Shown here: positions 1 to 8,867 of the stretch, piece by piece
How positions within the stretch are numbered: position 1 is the stretch's first letter
Layout of the letters: each line of letters opens with the position of its first letter
Assembly: GCA_902512585.1 (NCBI GenBank)
Contig: CABXJW010000004.1
Span: 1 to 58,013 of the forward strand
Direction of reading: 5' to 3'
Origin: an uncultured Woeseiaceae bacterium
GTDB lineage: Bacteria > Pseudomonadota > Gammaproteobacteria > Steroidobacterales > Woeseiaceae
DNA length: 58,013 nt
Notes under the pieces: model-generated
The model's database searches: none
Told to the model about the DNA's origin: nothing
What the model saw: the letters and a program-made list of their open reading frames with translations, nothing else
Made by a program: the position numbers and the translations under genes

Positions 1-248
1 ATCTGAATATACCCGTTATCTGTTCTAATACTCCGTCCTACAAAAGAGTAATGATGGATGCAGATTTGATGGGCTATTGCGAAAACGATTTGGATTGGAA
101 TTTATCAATTAAACGATTGATTTTATGGGATAATGAGAAGAAAGACTATTTTAAGAAAGTATCTAATTATATGAGTAAGAATTATACATTAGATGTAATT
201 ATGCGGTCTTGGAAAAATGTTTTTAAGGGATCTAAATTAAATGATTGA
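1..248 (+). CDS. Glycosyltransferase, C-terminal fragment cut by window edge
   Basis: The reading frame is open from the left edge (first complete codon at base 3) to a TGA at 246-248, giving the last 81 residues of a larger protein. The segment NIPVICSNTPSYKRVM near its start resembles the nucleotide-sugar-binding loop of GT-B family 4 glycosyltransferases (P-V-I-x-S-x-x-P-S). The rest is a Lys-rich helical tail, as is usual at the end of such enzymes. An internal ATG at 51 is probably not the start. It overlaps the next open frame and sits directly before the CDP-sugar genes, so it probably adds a sugar during assembly of the same polysaccharide. Donor and acceptor cannot be told from this fragment. 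Confidence 0.6.
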   Translation, partial: LNIPVICSNTPSYKRVMMDADLMGYCENDLDWNLSIKRLILWDNEKKDYFKKVSNYMSKNYTLDVIMRSWKNVFKGSKLND

Positions 249-267
249 TAAAGGGGATAAATCTAAA

Positions 268-1041
268 ATGAAGGCAGTAATTCTTGCTGGAGGGCTAGGT
301 ACTCGTTTGAGTGAAGAGACTAATTTAAAACCAAAACCCATGGTTGAGATTGGGGGAAGGCCGATCTTATGGCACATAATGAAAATGTATTCTAATCATG
401 GGGTTAATGACTTTATTGTATGTTGTGGTTACAAAGGTTACATTATCAAGGAGTATTTTGCTAACTACCTTCTACATCAATCTGATGTCACCTTCAGCAT
501 GAAAGAGAACTCAATGAAAGTGCATAAAGAGCGTTCAGAGCCCTGGGTAATTACTTTAGTAGATACGGGTGATAATTCAATGACTGGTGGAAGGCTCGGC
601 AGAGTTGCTGAATATATTAGAAATGAAGATTCATTTTGCTTTACTTATGGTGACGGTGTTTCTGATCTAGATATAACAGCTTTGATAGATTTTCATAATA
701 ATCATGGAAAAGATGCAACCTTAACGGCAGTTATTCCACCAGGAAGATTTGGTGCTCTAGAGATTAAAGGTGATAAAATTTTGAGCTTCACAGAGAAACC
801 TCTAGGTGATGGTGGATTTATTAATGGTGGATTTTTCGTATTATCTCCAAGAGTCTTGGATAGGATTGATGGTGATATGTGCGTCTGGGAACAAGAGCCA
901 CTAAAAGGGCTTGCAGCTGATGGAAACTTAATGGCTTTCATGCATCATGGATTCTGGCAGCCCATGGATACACTTAGAGATAAGATATACTTGCAAGATT
1001 TATGGGATGGAAATAAAGCATTATGGAAAACTTGGGATTAG
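268..1041 (+). CDS. rfbF: Glucose-1-phosphate cytidylyltransferase (RfbF/DdhA)
   Basis: This enzyme makes CDP-glucose from glucose-1-phosphate and CTP, the entry step to CDP-linked deoxysugars. From the chosen start it is 257 residues, the usual length of the family. The N-terminal nucleotidyltransferase signature GGLGTRL (residues 8-14) is followed by the KPKPM segment (about 21-25) carrying the family lysine, and YGDGVSD is the acidic metal site. The frame opens at ATG 241, but the ATG at 268 gives the normal MKAVILAGG beginning and follows an AAAGGGG ribosome site, so it is preferred. It overlaps the next gene by 19 bases, showing a tightly packed operon. Confidence 0.93.
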   Translation: MKAVILAGGLGTRLSEETNLKPKPMVEIGGRPILWHIMKMYSNHGVNDFIVCCGYKGYIIKEYFANYLLHQSDVTFSMKENSMKVHKERSEPWVITLVDTGDNSMTGGRLGRVAEYIRNEDSFCFTYGDGVSDLDITALIDFHNNHGKDATLTAVIPPGRFGALEIKGDKILSFTEKPLGDGGFINGGFFVLSPRVLDRIDGDMCVWEQEPLKGLAADGNLMAFMHHGFWQPMDTLRDKIYLQDLWDGNKALWKTWD

Positions 1042-2105
1042 GTTTTGTAGATGAAAAATTTTGGGATGGTAGGCGAGTATTTTTAACTGGTCACACAGGC
1101 TTTAAGGGCAGTTGGCTGAGTTTATGGTTGTCATCCCTGGGTGCTATTGTAAAGGGCTATTCTTTGTATCCCTTAACTAGTCCGTCATTATTTGAAGAGG
1201 CAAAGATTAATACATTAATGGATAGTGAGATCAATGATATAAGAAATTTATCTAAAATTAAAAAAAGCTTACTTGATTTTAATCCAGATATTTTAATACA
1301 TATGGCAGCTCAACCATTAGTTAGATATTCTTATGAGGCGCCAATAGAGACAATTGAGGTGAATGTGCTAGGAACGGCAAATATTTTAGAGGCAGCTAGA
1401 AATTGTAATAATCTAAGGTCTGTGATTAATGTTACAACTGATAAATGTTATGAAAATAAAGGTGATAAAATAGGTTTTAATGAAAACGATCCGATGGGTG
1501 GATATGACCCATATAGTAGTAGCAAAGGATGTGCAGAATTAATTACTGCGGCATATCGACAGTCATTTTATCAGGATAAAAAGATTGGGCTAGCCTCAGT
1601 AAGAGCAGGAAATGTAATTGGTGGTGGGGACTGGGCAAAAGATAGATTGATACCAGATATTTTAAAATCCTTAAAGGATAATAAACCTGTGATAGTTCGA
1701 AATCCTAAATCTATACGTCCATGGCAACATGTCCTTGAGCCGTTAAGTGGCTATCTCGTGCTTGCTCAAAACCTCTATAAAAATCCAAATTTATATGCAG
1801 AAGGATGGAATTTCGGCCCTTATGATAGTGATGCCAAGCCAGTTACTTGGATTGTTGATAATATGATTGAAAAATGGGGGAGTGGTCACTGGCAAATAGA
1901 TAATGGTTCTAATCCTCATGAAGCAAATTATTTAAAGCTTGACATAACAAAAGCCAATCAAAAGTTAAATTGGTCGCCAGTATGGGATCTCGATAAAACA
2001 CTAAATTCAATTATCGATTGGCAAAAACACTATATAGGTGGCGCTAATATGCAAGACTTTTCTGTAAGTCAAATAGAGCTGTATAAGAGAGATGCGCTTT
2101 CTTAA
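1023..2105 (+). CDS. rfbG: CDP-glucose 4,6-dehydratase (RfbG/DdhB)
   Basis: An extended short-chain dehydrogenase converting CDP-glucose to CDP-4-keto-6-deoxyglucose in the cytoplasm. Residues 23-29 (GHTGFKG) are the NAD-binding glycine motif typical of RfbG rather than of dTDP-glucose dehydratases. TTDKCYEN carries the active-site Thr/Asp region, and YDPYSSSK holds the catalytic Tyr-x3-Lys. RPWQHVLEPLSGY is also characteristic. Length (360) is normal. It starts inside the end of rfbF and its stop overlaps the next ATG by one base, so the three genes are probably translationally coupled. Confidence 0.93.
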   Translation: MENLGLGFVDEKFWDGRRVFLTGHTGFKGSWLSLWLSSLGAIVKGYSLYPLTSPSLFEEAKINTLMDSEINDIRNLSKIKKSLLDFNPDILIHMAAQPLVRYSYEAPIETIEVNVLGTANILEAARNCNNLRSVINVTTDKCYENKGDKIGFNENDPMGGYDPYSSSKGCAELITAAYRQSFYQDKKIGLASVRAGNVIGGGDWAKDRLIPDILKSLKDNKPVIVRNPKSIRPWQHVLEPLSGYLVLAQNLYKNPNLYAEGWNFGPYDSDAKPVTWIVDNMIEKWGSGHWQIDNGSNPHEANYLKLDITKANQKLNWSPVWDLDKTLNSIIDWQKHYIGGANMQDFSVSQIELYKRDALS

Positions 2106-2662
2106 TGCAGAATTTTAATTTTAATTTAACATCATTAAGTGGCCTCTATGTCGTAAATAGAAATCTTGCTAAGGATGAGAGGGGTTTTTTTAGTCGATTT
2201 TTCTGCGCGAAGGAATACCAAAGGATTGGTTTTGATTCTCAGATTGCTCAAATGAACCATTCAATGACTAAGGAAAAAGGAACTGTTCGTGGGTTTCATT
2301 ATCAAAACCCTCCTTTCACTGAAGTAAAAATAGTTTCTTGTATAAAAGGAAGTATTTTTGATGTAGTTATAGATATTAGAAGAAATTCGCCAACATTTTT
2401 AAAGTGGTATTCGATTAAATTAAGCGACAATAATAACAAAAGTTTATATATACCAGCCGGTTTTGCGCATGGGTTTCAATCATTAGAAGATAATTGTGAG
2501 TTACTTTATATGCATTCAGAATATTATAACCAAGGTTCCGAGGGTGGTTTAAATATTTTGGATCCAGCGCTATGTGTGGAGTGGCCATTAAGTATTACTT
2601 GTGTTTCTCAGAGGGACGCTAATCACCCTAAAATTAATAAAAGTACATTCAAAGGGCTTTAA
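2105..2662 (+). CDS. RmlC-like 3,5-epimerase of a CDP-4-keto-6-deoxysugar
   Basis: A cupin-fold sugar epimerase of the dTDP-4-dehydrorhamnose 3,5-epimerase (RmlC) family, 185 residues. The RGFHYQ motif carries the general-base histidine, DVVIDIR follows, IPAGFAHGF is the second cupin strand, and the C-terminal EGGLNILDP...WP pattern matches the family. Its place directly behind rfbF and rfbG argues that the substrate is the CDP-4-keto-6-deoxyhexose and not dTDP-sugar; no rmlA or rmlB is present in the window. Exact stereochemistry (C3, C5 or both) cannot be read from sequence. The start overlaps the rfbG stop by one base. Confidence 0.85.
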   Translation: MQNFNFNLTSLSGLYVVNRNLAKDERGFFSRFFCAKEYQRIGFDSQIAQMNHSMTKEKGTVRGFHYQNPPFTEVKIVSCIKGSIFDVVIDIRRNSPTFLKWYSIKLSDNNNKSLYIPAGFAHGFQSLEDNCELLYMHSEYYNQGSEGGLNILDPALCVEWPLSITCVSQRDANHPKINKSTFKGL

Positions 2663-2667
2663 TTGAA

Positions 2668-3894
2668 ATGAAATGCAGACACTGTAAGGCAACATTAAGT
2701 CATATTTTTATTGATTTAGGAAGTTCTCCGCCGTCAAATTCTTATCTTACAAGTAAAACTATAAAACAAGCAGAAAAGTGGTATCCGTTAAAGGTTTTCG
2801 CTTGTGAAAGCTGTTGGTTAGTTCAAACAGAGGATTTTGTTGGGGCAGAAGAAATGTTCTCTAAGGATTATGCTTACTATAGTTCATATTCTTCCTCTTG
2901 GCTTAAGCACGCAGAAAACTATATGAATTCAATGATAGATCGTCTTAAATTAGATGGAAAAAGTAACGTAATTGAGGTTGCGTCCAATGATGGATACTTA
3001 CTTCAATTTACGAAAAAGAATAATATCCCTTGTTTCGGTATTGAGCCTACTCAAAATACAGCGGAGGTAGCACAACAAAAAGGAATTGAAATTATTCAAG
3101 ATTTCTTTGGTGTTACCCTGGCTAAAAAATTGAAAGCCCAATCTCGTCAGGCAGATCTTATGATAGCTAATAATGTACTTGCTCACGTTCCAGATATTAA
3201 TGATTTCGTGAAGGGTTTTTCGATTCTTCTGAATGAAGATGGAGTGGTAACATTTGAGTTTCCTCATATCCTTAATTTAGTAGAAAAAAAACAATTCGAT
3301 ACAATATATCATGAGCACTACTCATATTTATCGTTGCTATCAGTTAATAGTATTCTTGAATACAATGGTTTGAGCATATTTGATGTAAATGAATTGAATA
3401 CTCATGGTGGGAGCCTTCGTGTATTTGCGCAAAGAAGTGATATTAGAAGTCATAAAGTCTCAGATGCAGTATTTAAAGTTCATGAAAGAGAAATCAAGAG
3501 CAAGTTAAATACAATAGATTTTTACACAAATTTCCAAAAGAAATCAGAAAATATTAAATTTAAATTATTATCTTTTCTAATAAGTGCAAAGGCAAAAAAT
3601 CAAACGGTTATTGCATACGGTGCAGCAGCAAAAGGTAGTACTATTTTAAACTATTCAGGCATTCGTTCAGATTTAATCCCATTTGTTGTTGATAAAAACC
3701 CTAATAAATCAGGAAAATTTATGCCGGGCAGTCGCATACCTATTATAGACGAGTGTATTATAAGAAAAATAAAACCAAAATATATTATTATACTGCCATG
3801 GAATTTAAAGAGTGAGATTGAGGATCAGTTATCTTATATTAGAGAATGGGATGGAAATTTTGTTGTTGCCATTCCGGAGCTTATGATATTTTGA
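2668..3894 (+). CDS. NDP-hexose C-methyltransferase (TylC3/KijD1-like)
   Basis: A 408-residue SAM-dependent C-methyltransferase of keto-sugars. The N-terminus has a four-cysteine zinc site (C3, C6 and the CESC pair near residue 49). A Rossmann SAM domain follows (VIEVASNDGYLL, about residue 100), then the YHEHYSYLS motif, whose histidine is catalytic in KijD1-type enzymes. The last third, with AYGAAAKGSTILNY, is the family C-terminal domain. Placed after a CDP-glucose dehydratase and an epimerase it should put a methyl branch, probably at C3, on the CDP-4-keto-6-deoxysugar. Six bases separate it from the epimerase gene; it overlaps the next gene by four. Confidence 0.88.
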   Translation: MKCRHCKATLSHIFIDLGSSPPSNSYLTSKTIKQAEKWYPLKVFACESCWLVQTEDFVGAEEMFSKDYAYYSSYSSSWLKHAENYMNSMIDRLKLDGKSNVIEVASNDGYLLQFTKKNNIPCFGIEPTQNTAEVAQQKGIEIIQDFFGVTLAKKLKAQSRQADLMIANNVLAHVPDINDFVKGFSILLNEDGVVTFEFPHILNLVEKKQFDTIYHEHYSYLSLLSVNSILEYNGLSIFDVNELNTHGGSLRVFAQRSDIRSHKVSDAVFKVHEREIKSKLNTIDFYTNFQKKSENIKFKLLSFLISAKAKNQTVIAYGAAAKGSTILNYSGIRSDLIPFVVDKNPNKSGKFMPGSRIPIIDECIIRKIKPKYIIILPWNLKSEIEDQLSYIREWDGNFVVAIPELMIF

Positions 3895-4742
3895 GTCGTA
3901 AAATATTACTTACTGGTGGCTCAGGCTTTGTTGGCCGTCAAATATTAAAATCTCTCCAAGATCAGGATGTGGATATAAGTTTGATTGTTAGATCTAAATC
4001 TAAGAAGAAAATAACTAATAGAAATAAGATTAGAGAATTCATCATAACGAAAGATTTGTTTTCTGAAACTATTAACTGGTGGACTGATAAATGCCACGGG
4101 ATAGATATAGTTATTCATTCTGCGTGGTATGTGGAACCGGGAAAATATCTTCAATCAGATAAAAATATAGATTGCTTGCAGGGAACGTTAAATTTGGCAA
4201 AGGGTGCAATAAATTCAGGTGTGAAAAAATTTGTCGGTATTGGTACTTGTTTTGAATATGATTCTGATCAGGGTTATTTATCTACAAGCACACGACTCAA
4301 ACCTATTACCCCATATGCTGCAGCAAAGGCAGCAGCCTACCTATCCCTATCGCAATGGTTTAATGAAGAAAAAGTCGAATTTGCATGGTGTAGATTATTT
4401 TATTTATTTGGTGAAGGTGAGGATCATAGGCGTCTTGCACCATATATAGAATCACAATTAATGGAAAATAAGAACGTTAAGTTAACAAATGGTAATCAAA
4501 TAAGAGATTTTATGGATGTTGCAGATGCTGGAAAATTTATAACTTCAGTCTCACTCAATAATTATGAAGGAGCTATAAATATTTGTTCAGGTGTTCCAAT
4601 TACAGTTCGCCAGTTTTCGGAAAACATTGCAAAAAGATTCAAAAAGATGAATTTACTAGAGTTTGGGGCAAGGCCTGAAAACATAGTTGATCCGCCATGT
4701 ATTGTTGGTATCCTTGACCCTAAAATAAAAGATAAATCATGA
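3891..4742 (+). CDS. NAD-dependent epimerase/dehydratase-family sugar reductase
   Basis: An extended short-chain dehydrogenase with the NAD(P) motif GGSGFVG at the N-terminus, GIGTCFEY at the active-site Ser/Thr strand, and TPYAAAK carrying the Tyr-x3-Lys pair. As the last gene of the CDP-sugar module it is the natural candidate for the 4-keto reductase that finishes the branched CDP-sugar (inference). The frame can be opened from ATG 3846, but those residues lie inside the preceding gene. TTG at 3891 starts just before the glycine-rich motif, overlaps the upstream stop by four bases and follows a CGGAG site, giving 283 residues. An AT-rich gap of 257 bases follows it. Confidence 0.78.
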   Translation: MSRKILLTGGSGFVGRQILKSLQDQDVDISLIVRSKSKKKITNRNKIREFIITKDLFSETINWWTDKCHGIDIVIHSAWYVEPGKYLQSDKNIDCLQGTLNLAKGAINSGVKKFVGIGTCFEYDSDQGYLSTSTRLKPITPYAAAKAAAYLSLSQWFNEEKVEFAWCRLFYLFGEGEDHRRLAPYIESQLMENKNVKLTNGNQIRDFMDVADAGKFITSVSLNNYEGAINICSGVPITVRQFSENIAKRFKKMNLLEFGARPENIVDPPCIVGILDPKIKDKS

Positions 4743-4999
4743 GTATAAATAAACTCATTAACCCTACTTAATAAAAGTTCGACAGAGTTAATTGAATTTA
4801 TTTTAGTGCAATAATATGAATTATATTATGAGTAGAAATTTTTTTTTTGACAATACTGTTGATCTTATTTAAGGGTAGTCAAGACCATCTTTCTATATTA
4901 TTATTTGCGATATATAGCTGAGATCAATAAATTTTAGCCGGTTATCAGAAATTCAATATAAAAAATTTATATTTTTTTAATAGTCTAAATAGGTTTAAT

Positions 5000-6118
5000 A
5001 TGAAAACTGCTCTTATTACAGGTGTTACAGGTCAAGATGGATCATACCTAGCTGAGTTTTTATTATTAAAAGGCTATGAAGTTCATGGTATAAAACGCCG
5101 TGCGTCATCTTTTAATACAGCACGTATTGATCATATTATCGAAGATCCTTCGGTTAGCAATGATAGATTTCATTTGCACTATGGTGATTTATCAGATTCA
5201 TCCAACCTAATACGGATTATCAAAGAGGTGCAACCAGATGAGGTATATAATTTAGCAGCGCAATCCCATGTTGCAGTTTCATTCGAGTCTCCAGAATATA
5301 CAGCAGATGTTGATGCATTGGGCGCATTACGTATCCTTGAGGCCATCAGATTTTTAAAAATGGAGAAAAAGACTCGTTTTTATCAGGCATCAACTTCTGA
5401 GCTATTTGGATTAGTGCAAGAGACGCCACAAAAAGAAACCACACCTTTTTATCCTCGATCACCTTATGCTGCTGCAAAGATGTATGCATACTGGATAACG
5501 ATAAATTATCGAGAATCTTATGATATGTATGCTTGTAATGGCATCCTGTTTAATCACGAATCAATGCGTCGTGGTGAAACATTTGTAACACGAAAGATCA
5601 CGCGTGGATTAGCAAATATTGCTCAAGGGTTAGATGAATGCTTGCATCTGGGTAACATGGATGCATTAAGAGATTGGGGTCATGCTAAGGATTATGTTCG
5701 AATGCAATGGATGATGTTACAGCAAGAAATGCCCGATGATTTTGTCATAGCTACTGGCAAACAAATTACTGTCCGTGAATTCGTCCGTCTTTCAGCACTC
5801 GAGTTAGGTGTGGAACTTGAGTTCTGCGGCAATGGAGTTGACGAATTCGCGGTGGTTTCCAATATTACAGGAGATTTGGCTCCTGCACTCTCTGAAGGAG
5901 ATATAGTTGTGAGAGTGAATCCACGTTATTTTCGACCAGCAGAGGTTGATACTTTGTTGGGAGATCCAAGCAAAGCAAAAAAATTATTAGGTTGGGTGCC
6001 AGAAATTACTGTAGAACAGATGTGTTCAGAAATGGTCGCTCATGATTTGGACCAAGCTAGACAAAAGTCGCTACTGAAGTCTCATGGTTATAATGTGAAC
6101 GTCTCTCGAGAAAACTAA
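5000..6118 (+). CDS. gmd: GDP-mannose 4,6-dehydratase
   Basis: Converts GDP-D-mannose to GDP-4-keto-6-deoxymannose, the first committed step to GDP-L-fucose. The N-terminus has the NADP motif [10 protein letters not shown] (residues 8-17). The KRRASSFNT segment is typical of Gmd, STSELFG supplies the active-site residues and SPYAAAK holds Tyr-x3-Lys. [16 protein letters not shown] is diagnostic for the family. Full length at 372 residues. Fcl starts two bases after its stop. The 257 bases upstream are AT-rich with no gene, so a promoter is likely there although I could not place one with confidence. Base composition looks richer in G+C than the CDP-sugar genes to its left. Confidence 0.95.
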   Translation: MKTALITGVTGQDGSYLAEFLLLKGYEVHGIKRRASSFNTARIDHIIEDPSVSNDRFHLHYGDLSDSSNLIRIIKEVQPDEVYNLAAQSHVAVSFESPEYTADVDALGALRILEAIRFLKMEKKTRFYQASTSELFGLVQETPQKETTPFYPRSPYAAAKMYAYWITINYRESYDMYACNGILFNHESMRRGETFVTRKITRGLANIAQGLDECLHLGNMDALRDWGHAKDYVRMQWMMLQQEMPDDFVIATGKQITVREFVRLSALELGVELEFCGNGVDEFAVVSNITGDLAPALSEGDIVVRVNPRYFRPAEVDTLLGDPSKAKKLLGWVPEITVEQMCSEMVAHDLDQARQKSLLKSHGYNVNVSREN

Positions 6119-6120
6119 AG

Positions 6121-7089
6121 ATGACAACCCGTGTTTTTATAGCGGGTCATAAAGGCATGGTAGGTTCTGCCATAGAGCGCCAGTTGTCCAATAATTCTGG
6201 CGTCTCATTGATACTCGCACCTCGTACCGAACTAGACCTAACAGATAATATAGCTGTGCAAACATTTATGGAAAAACATAAACCGGACCAGGTATATCTT
6301 GCTGCAGCAAAGGTCGGAGGTATTCATGCGAATTATTCTTATCCCGCCGAATTTATAACAAGCAATCTGTCTGTACAATTAAATGTTATTCAGGCTGCTT
6401 TTAATGCAGGAGTTCGTAAACTATTATTTTTAGGTAGTTCTTGTATTTATCCTCAACTTGCAGAGCAACCTATGAGTGAAGACTGCCTTCTCACTGGAGC
6501 TTTAGAACCTACTAATGAGCCATATGCTATTGCAAAAATTGCTGGTATTAAAATGTGTGAATCCTATAACCGACAATATGGAGTTGATTATAGGTGTGTT
6601 ATGCCTACAAATTTATATGGTAAAAATGATAATTTTCACCCTCAAAACTCACATGTTATTCCAGCTATGATGCGACGCTTTCATGAAGCTAAAATCTCAG
6701 AAGCTAATAAAGTTATTGTTTGGGGGACTGGCAAGCCAATGAGAGAATTTCTGTATGTTGATGATATGGCTGCTGGGTGTGTTCATGTGATGGACTTACC
6801 ATATTCTGAATTTAGTACTGTTTTATCTGACCCTATGTGTTCGCACATTAACTTGGGTACAGAACAAGATGTATCAATTGCAGAATTAGCGGCAACTATG
6901 GCGAAAGTTATCGATTTTAATGGTGATATTGAATTTGATATATCAAAACCAGATGGACCACCACGAAAATTAATGGATTCAAGCCGCCTCCGCTCATTGG
7001 GCTGGGAGTATTCTGTTGGGCTCGAACAGGGACTCCGAATCACTTATGATTGGTTTGTTAAAAATATTAATAATAAAAGATTGCCTTAG
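6121..7089 (+). CDS. fcl: GDP-L-fucose synthase (Fcl/WcaG)
   Basis: Epimerises and reduces GDP-4-keto-6-deoxymannose to GDP-L-fucose using NADPH. The dinucleotide motif GHKGMVGSA lies at residues 9-17, LGSSCIYP carries the catalytic Ser/Cys, EPYAIAK the Tyr-x3-Lys, and NLYGKNDNF is a well-conserved Fcl block. Its 322 residues are the usual length. It follows gmd with a two-base gap, the standard pair. GDP-mannose for it could come from the mannose-6-phosphate isomerase cupin and phosphomannomutase at 43236-44955, but a GDP-mannose pyrophosphorylase is not in this window. Confidence 0.95.
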   Translation: MTTRVFIAGHKGMVGSAIERQLSNNSGVSLILAPRTELDLTDNIAVQTFMEKHKPDQVYLAAAKVGGIHANYSYPAEFITSNLSVQLNVIQAAFNAGVRKLLFLGSSCIYPQLAEQPMSEDCLLTGALEPTNEPYAIAKIAGIKMCESYNRQYGVDYRCVMPTNLYGKNDNFHPQNSHVIPAMMRRFHEAKISEANKVIVWGTGKPMREFLYVDDMAAGCVHVMDLPYSEFSTVLSDPMCSHINLGTEQDVSIAELAATMAKVIDFNGDIEFDISKPDGPPRKLMDSSRLRSLGWEYSVGLEQGLRITYDWFVKNINNKRLP

Positions 7090-7116
7090 TTAATAGCTTT
7101 TATATTGGAGTGCACT

Positions 7117-7866
7117 TTGAAGGTATCCGTTATTACTGCAACTTATAATCGAGATTCAACGATAGTACGTGCTCTTAAAAGTATAAAAAATCAAACATAT
7201 ACTGATATTCAGATTATTGTTATTGATGGAGCGTCTCAAGATAATACTTTGGAATTGGCCAATTCAGTTCTCGGTGAAAATGATATACTTAAATCTGAAC
7301 CAGACAATGGGATTTATGATGCCCTGAATAAAGGATTGGCTCTTGCGGAAGGAGAAATTATAGCTTTCCTTCATTCTGATGATTTGTATTTTAATGATTA
7401 CGTTATATCAAATATAGTTAATGTTTTTTCTGATAATAGTGTTGATTTAGTTTATGGGGATACATGCTTCTTCTCTGAATTAGAGGTTATGAAAGTAAAA
7501 CGAAGATATCGGTCTAATGAGCTTACTGAGCGAAACCTAGCATGGGGAAAGATGCCGGCACATCCAGCAATTTTTATTAGACGGCGAGTCTATAAAGAAA
7601 TAGGATACTTTAAAACAAACTATAAAATAGCTGCTGATTATGAGTTTATGTGTCGAGTAATTCGTTACTCAAATCTTAAATCAGTATATATTCCAAGTAT
7701 AATGGTGCGTATGCAGCTTGGAGGTATAAGTACAAATGGAATCAGAAACACCATTTTGCTTAATAAAGAGGTTTACAAAGCAATAATTGATAATGAGATC
7801 TATACAAATATTTTTATGTTACTTTCAAAGTATCCTTCCAAGATATTGGAATTCTTGAGAAAATGA
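7117..7866 (+). CDS. Family 2 glycosyltransferase (WcaA-like)
   Basis: A GT-A fold inverting glycosyltransferase of about 249 residues. The N-terminal strand KVSVITATYN, then IDGASQDNT and the HSDD metal/nucleotide site near residue 87 are standard for GT2 enzymes. The frame opens at TTG 7105, but that TTGGAG looks like the ribosome binding site itself (GGAG at 7107-7110) set six bases before TTG 7117, which gives the canonical MKVSVITATYN start. It probably transfers a sugar, possibly fucose given the gmd-fcl pair just upstream, onto the lipid-linked repeat unit. It overlaps the next gene by four bases (ATGA). Confidence 0.87.
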   Translation: MKVSVITATYNRDSTIVRALKSIKNQTYTDIQIIVIDGASQDNTLELANSVLGENDILKSEPDNGIYDALNKGLALAEGEIIAFLHSDDLYFNDYVISNIVNVFSDNSVDLVYGDTCFFSELEVMKVKRRYRSNELTERNLAWGKMPAHPAIFIRRRVYKEIGYFKTNYKIAADYEFMCRVIRYSNLKSVYIPSIMVRMQLGGISTNGIRNTILLNKEVYKAIIDNEIYTNIFMLLSKYPSKILEFLRK

Positions 7867-8813
7867 GAGTAATGGTAACTGGTGCGGCAGGCTTTATTGG
7901 TTCAGCATTGATCGAATATCTAATTAATATTCCTAGTGTTTCTGTGGTTGGTATGATTCGATCAATGAAGAAAATCGATATTAATAAAAATATCGAATAT
8001 AGACTTGGAGAGATTGGTTCATCAAACATAATAAATCTTGATTTGAGTGATATTGATGTGATCGTGCATACTGCGGGACGCGCTCATATTTTGAGTGAAA
8101 GTTTTGCTAAATCTCTCGAAGAGTTTCGTCGTGTAAATACATTTGGAACGATTAATTTGGCTCAATTAGCAGCAGATTCTGGGGTCAAGCGTTTTATATT
8201 TTTGAGCTCTATTAAAGTTAATGGTGAGAGCACCTCTTTAGGCGCTCCCTTTTCTAATAACAGTACTGAAAATCCTCGAGATTCATATGGTATATCTAAA
8301 TATGAAGCAGAAGTTGGTCTTTTAAAGTTATCCAATGAAACAGACATGCAATTCACAATAATAAGACCTCCGCTTGTATATGGCCCGTATGTTAAGGGTA
8401 ACTTCAATACTTTATTAAAGGTAATGAATTTCTATATTCCATTACCGTTGGCATCAATCAAAAATAATAGACGAAGTATGGTTGGGATTGATAATTTAAT
8501 AAGCATGATTGAGGTCTGTTTGACGCACCCTAAGGCAGCAAATCAAACTTTCTTAATTAGTGATAATTCAGATCTGTCTACATTTAGTTTATTAAAATTA
8601 CTGGGTGAGTCAATTGACAGACCAGCAATTTTATTTAAATTTCCTCTAAGCATGCTAGCTTTAATTGCTAAATTATTTAGAATGGAGGCTAAAGTTCAGA
8701 AAATTATAGGTTCATTACAAGTTGATATTTCGCATACTTGTATCCAGTTAGATTGGGAGCCATCCTTCAGTGTAAAGTATGGGTTAGAAAGGCTCAAAAA
8801 GAAAATTAAGTAA
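7863..8813 (+). CDS. NAD-dependent epimerase/reductase, probably UDP-4-keto-QuiNAc 4-reductase
   Basis: An extended short-chain dehydrogenase, 316 residues, with the GAAGFIGSAL dinucleotide motif (about residues 7-16), the active-site segment LSSIKVNGE and SYGISK carrying Tyr-x3-Lys. Together with the next two genes it matches the WreQ-WreV-WreU set of Rhizobium etli and the WbpV type of Pseudomonas, which make UDP-N-acetylquinovosamine and load it on undecaprenyl phosphate. On that basis the likely reaction is reduction of UDP-2-acetamido-4-keto-2,6-dideoxyglucose. A plain UDP-hexose 4-epimerase is the alternative; sequence motifs alone do not separate them. Confidence 0.75.
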   Translation: MRVMVTGAAGFIGSALIEYLINIPSVSVVGMIRSMKKIDINKNIEYRLGEIGSSNIINLDLSDIDVIVHTAGRAHILSESFAKSLEEFRRVNTFGTINLAQLAADSGVKRFIFLSSIKVNGESTSLGAPFSNNSTENPRDSYGISKYEAEVGLLKLSNETDMQFTIIRPPLVYGPYVKGNFNTLLKVMNFYIPLPLASIKNNRRSMVGIDNLISMIEVCLTHPKAANQTFLISDNSDLSTFSLLKLLGESIDRPAILFKFPLSMLALIAKLFRMEAKVQKIIGSLQVDISHTCIQLDWEPSFSVKYGLERLKKKIK

Positions 8814-8867
8814 TACTATTCTTTTTTAGTTTCTTATTTAGATTCAATATCATTAGTGGGGTTTAAT

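Noticed and set aside
4847-4875. TTGACA box before gmd as a promoter
   Set aside because: The -35 is perfect, but no acceptable -10 hexamer lies 16-18 bases downstream.
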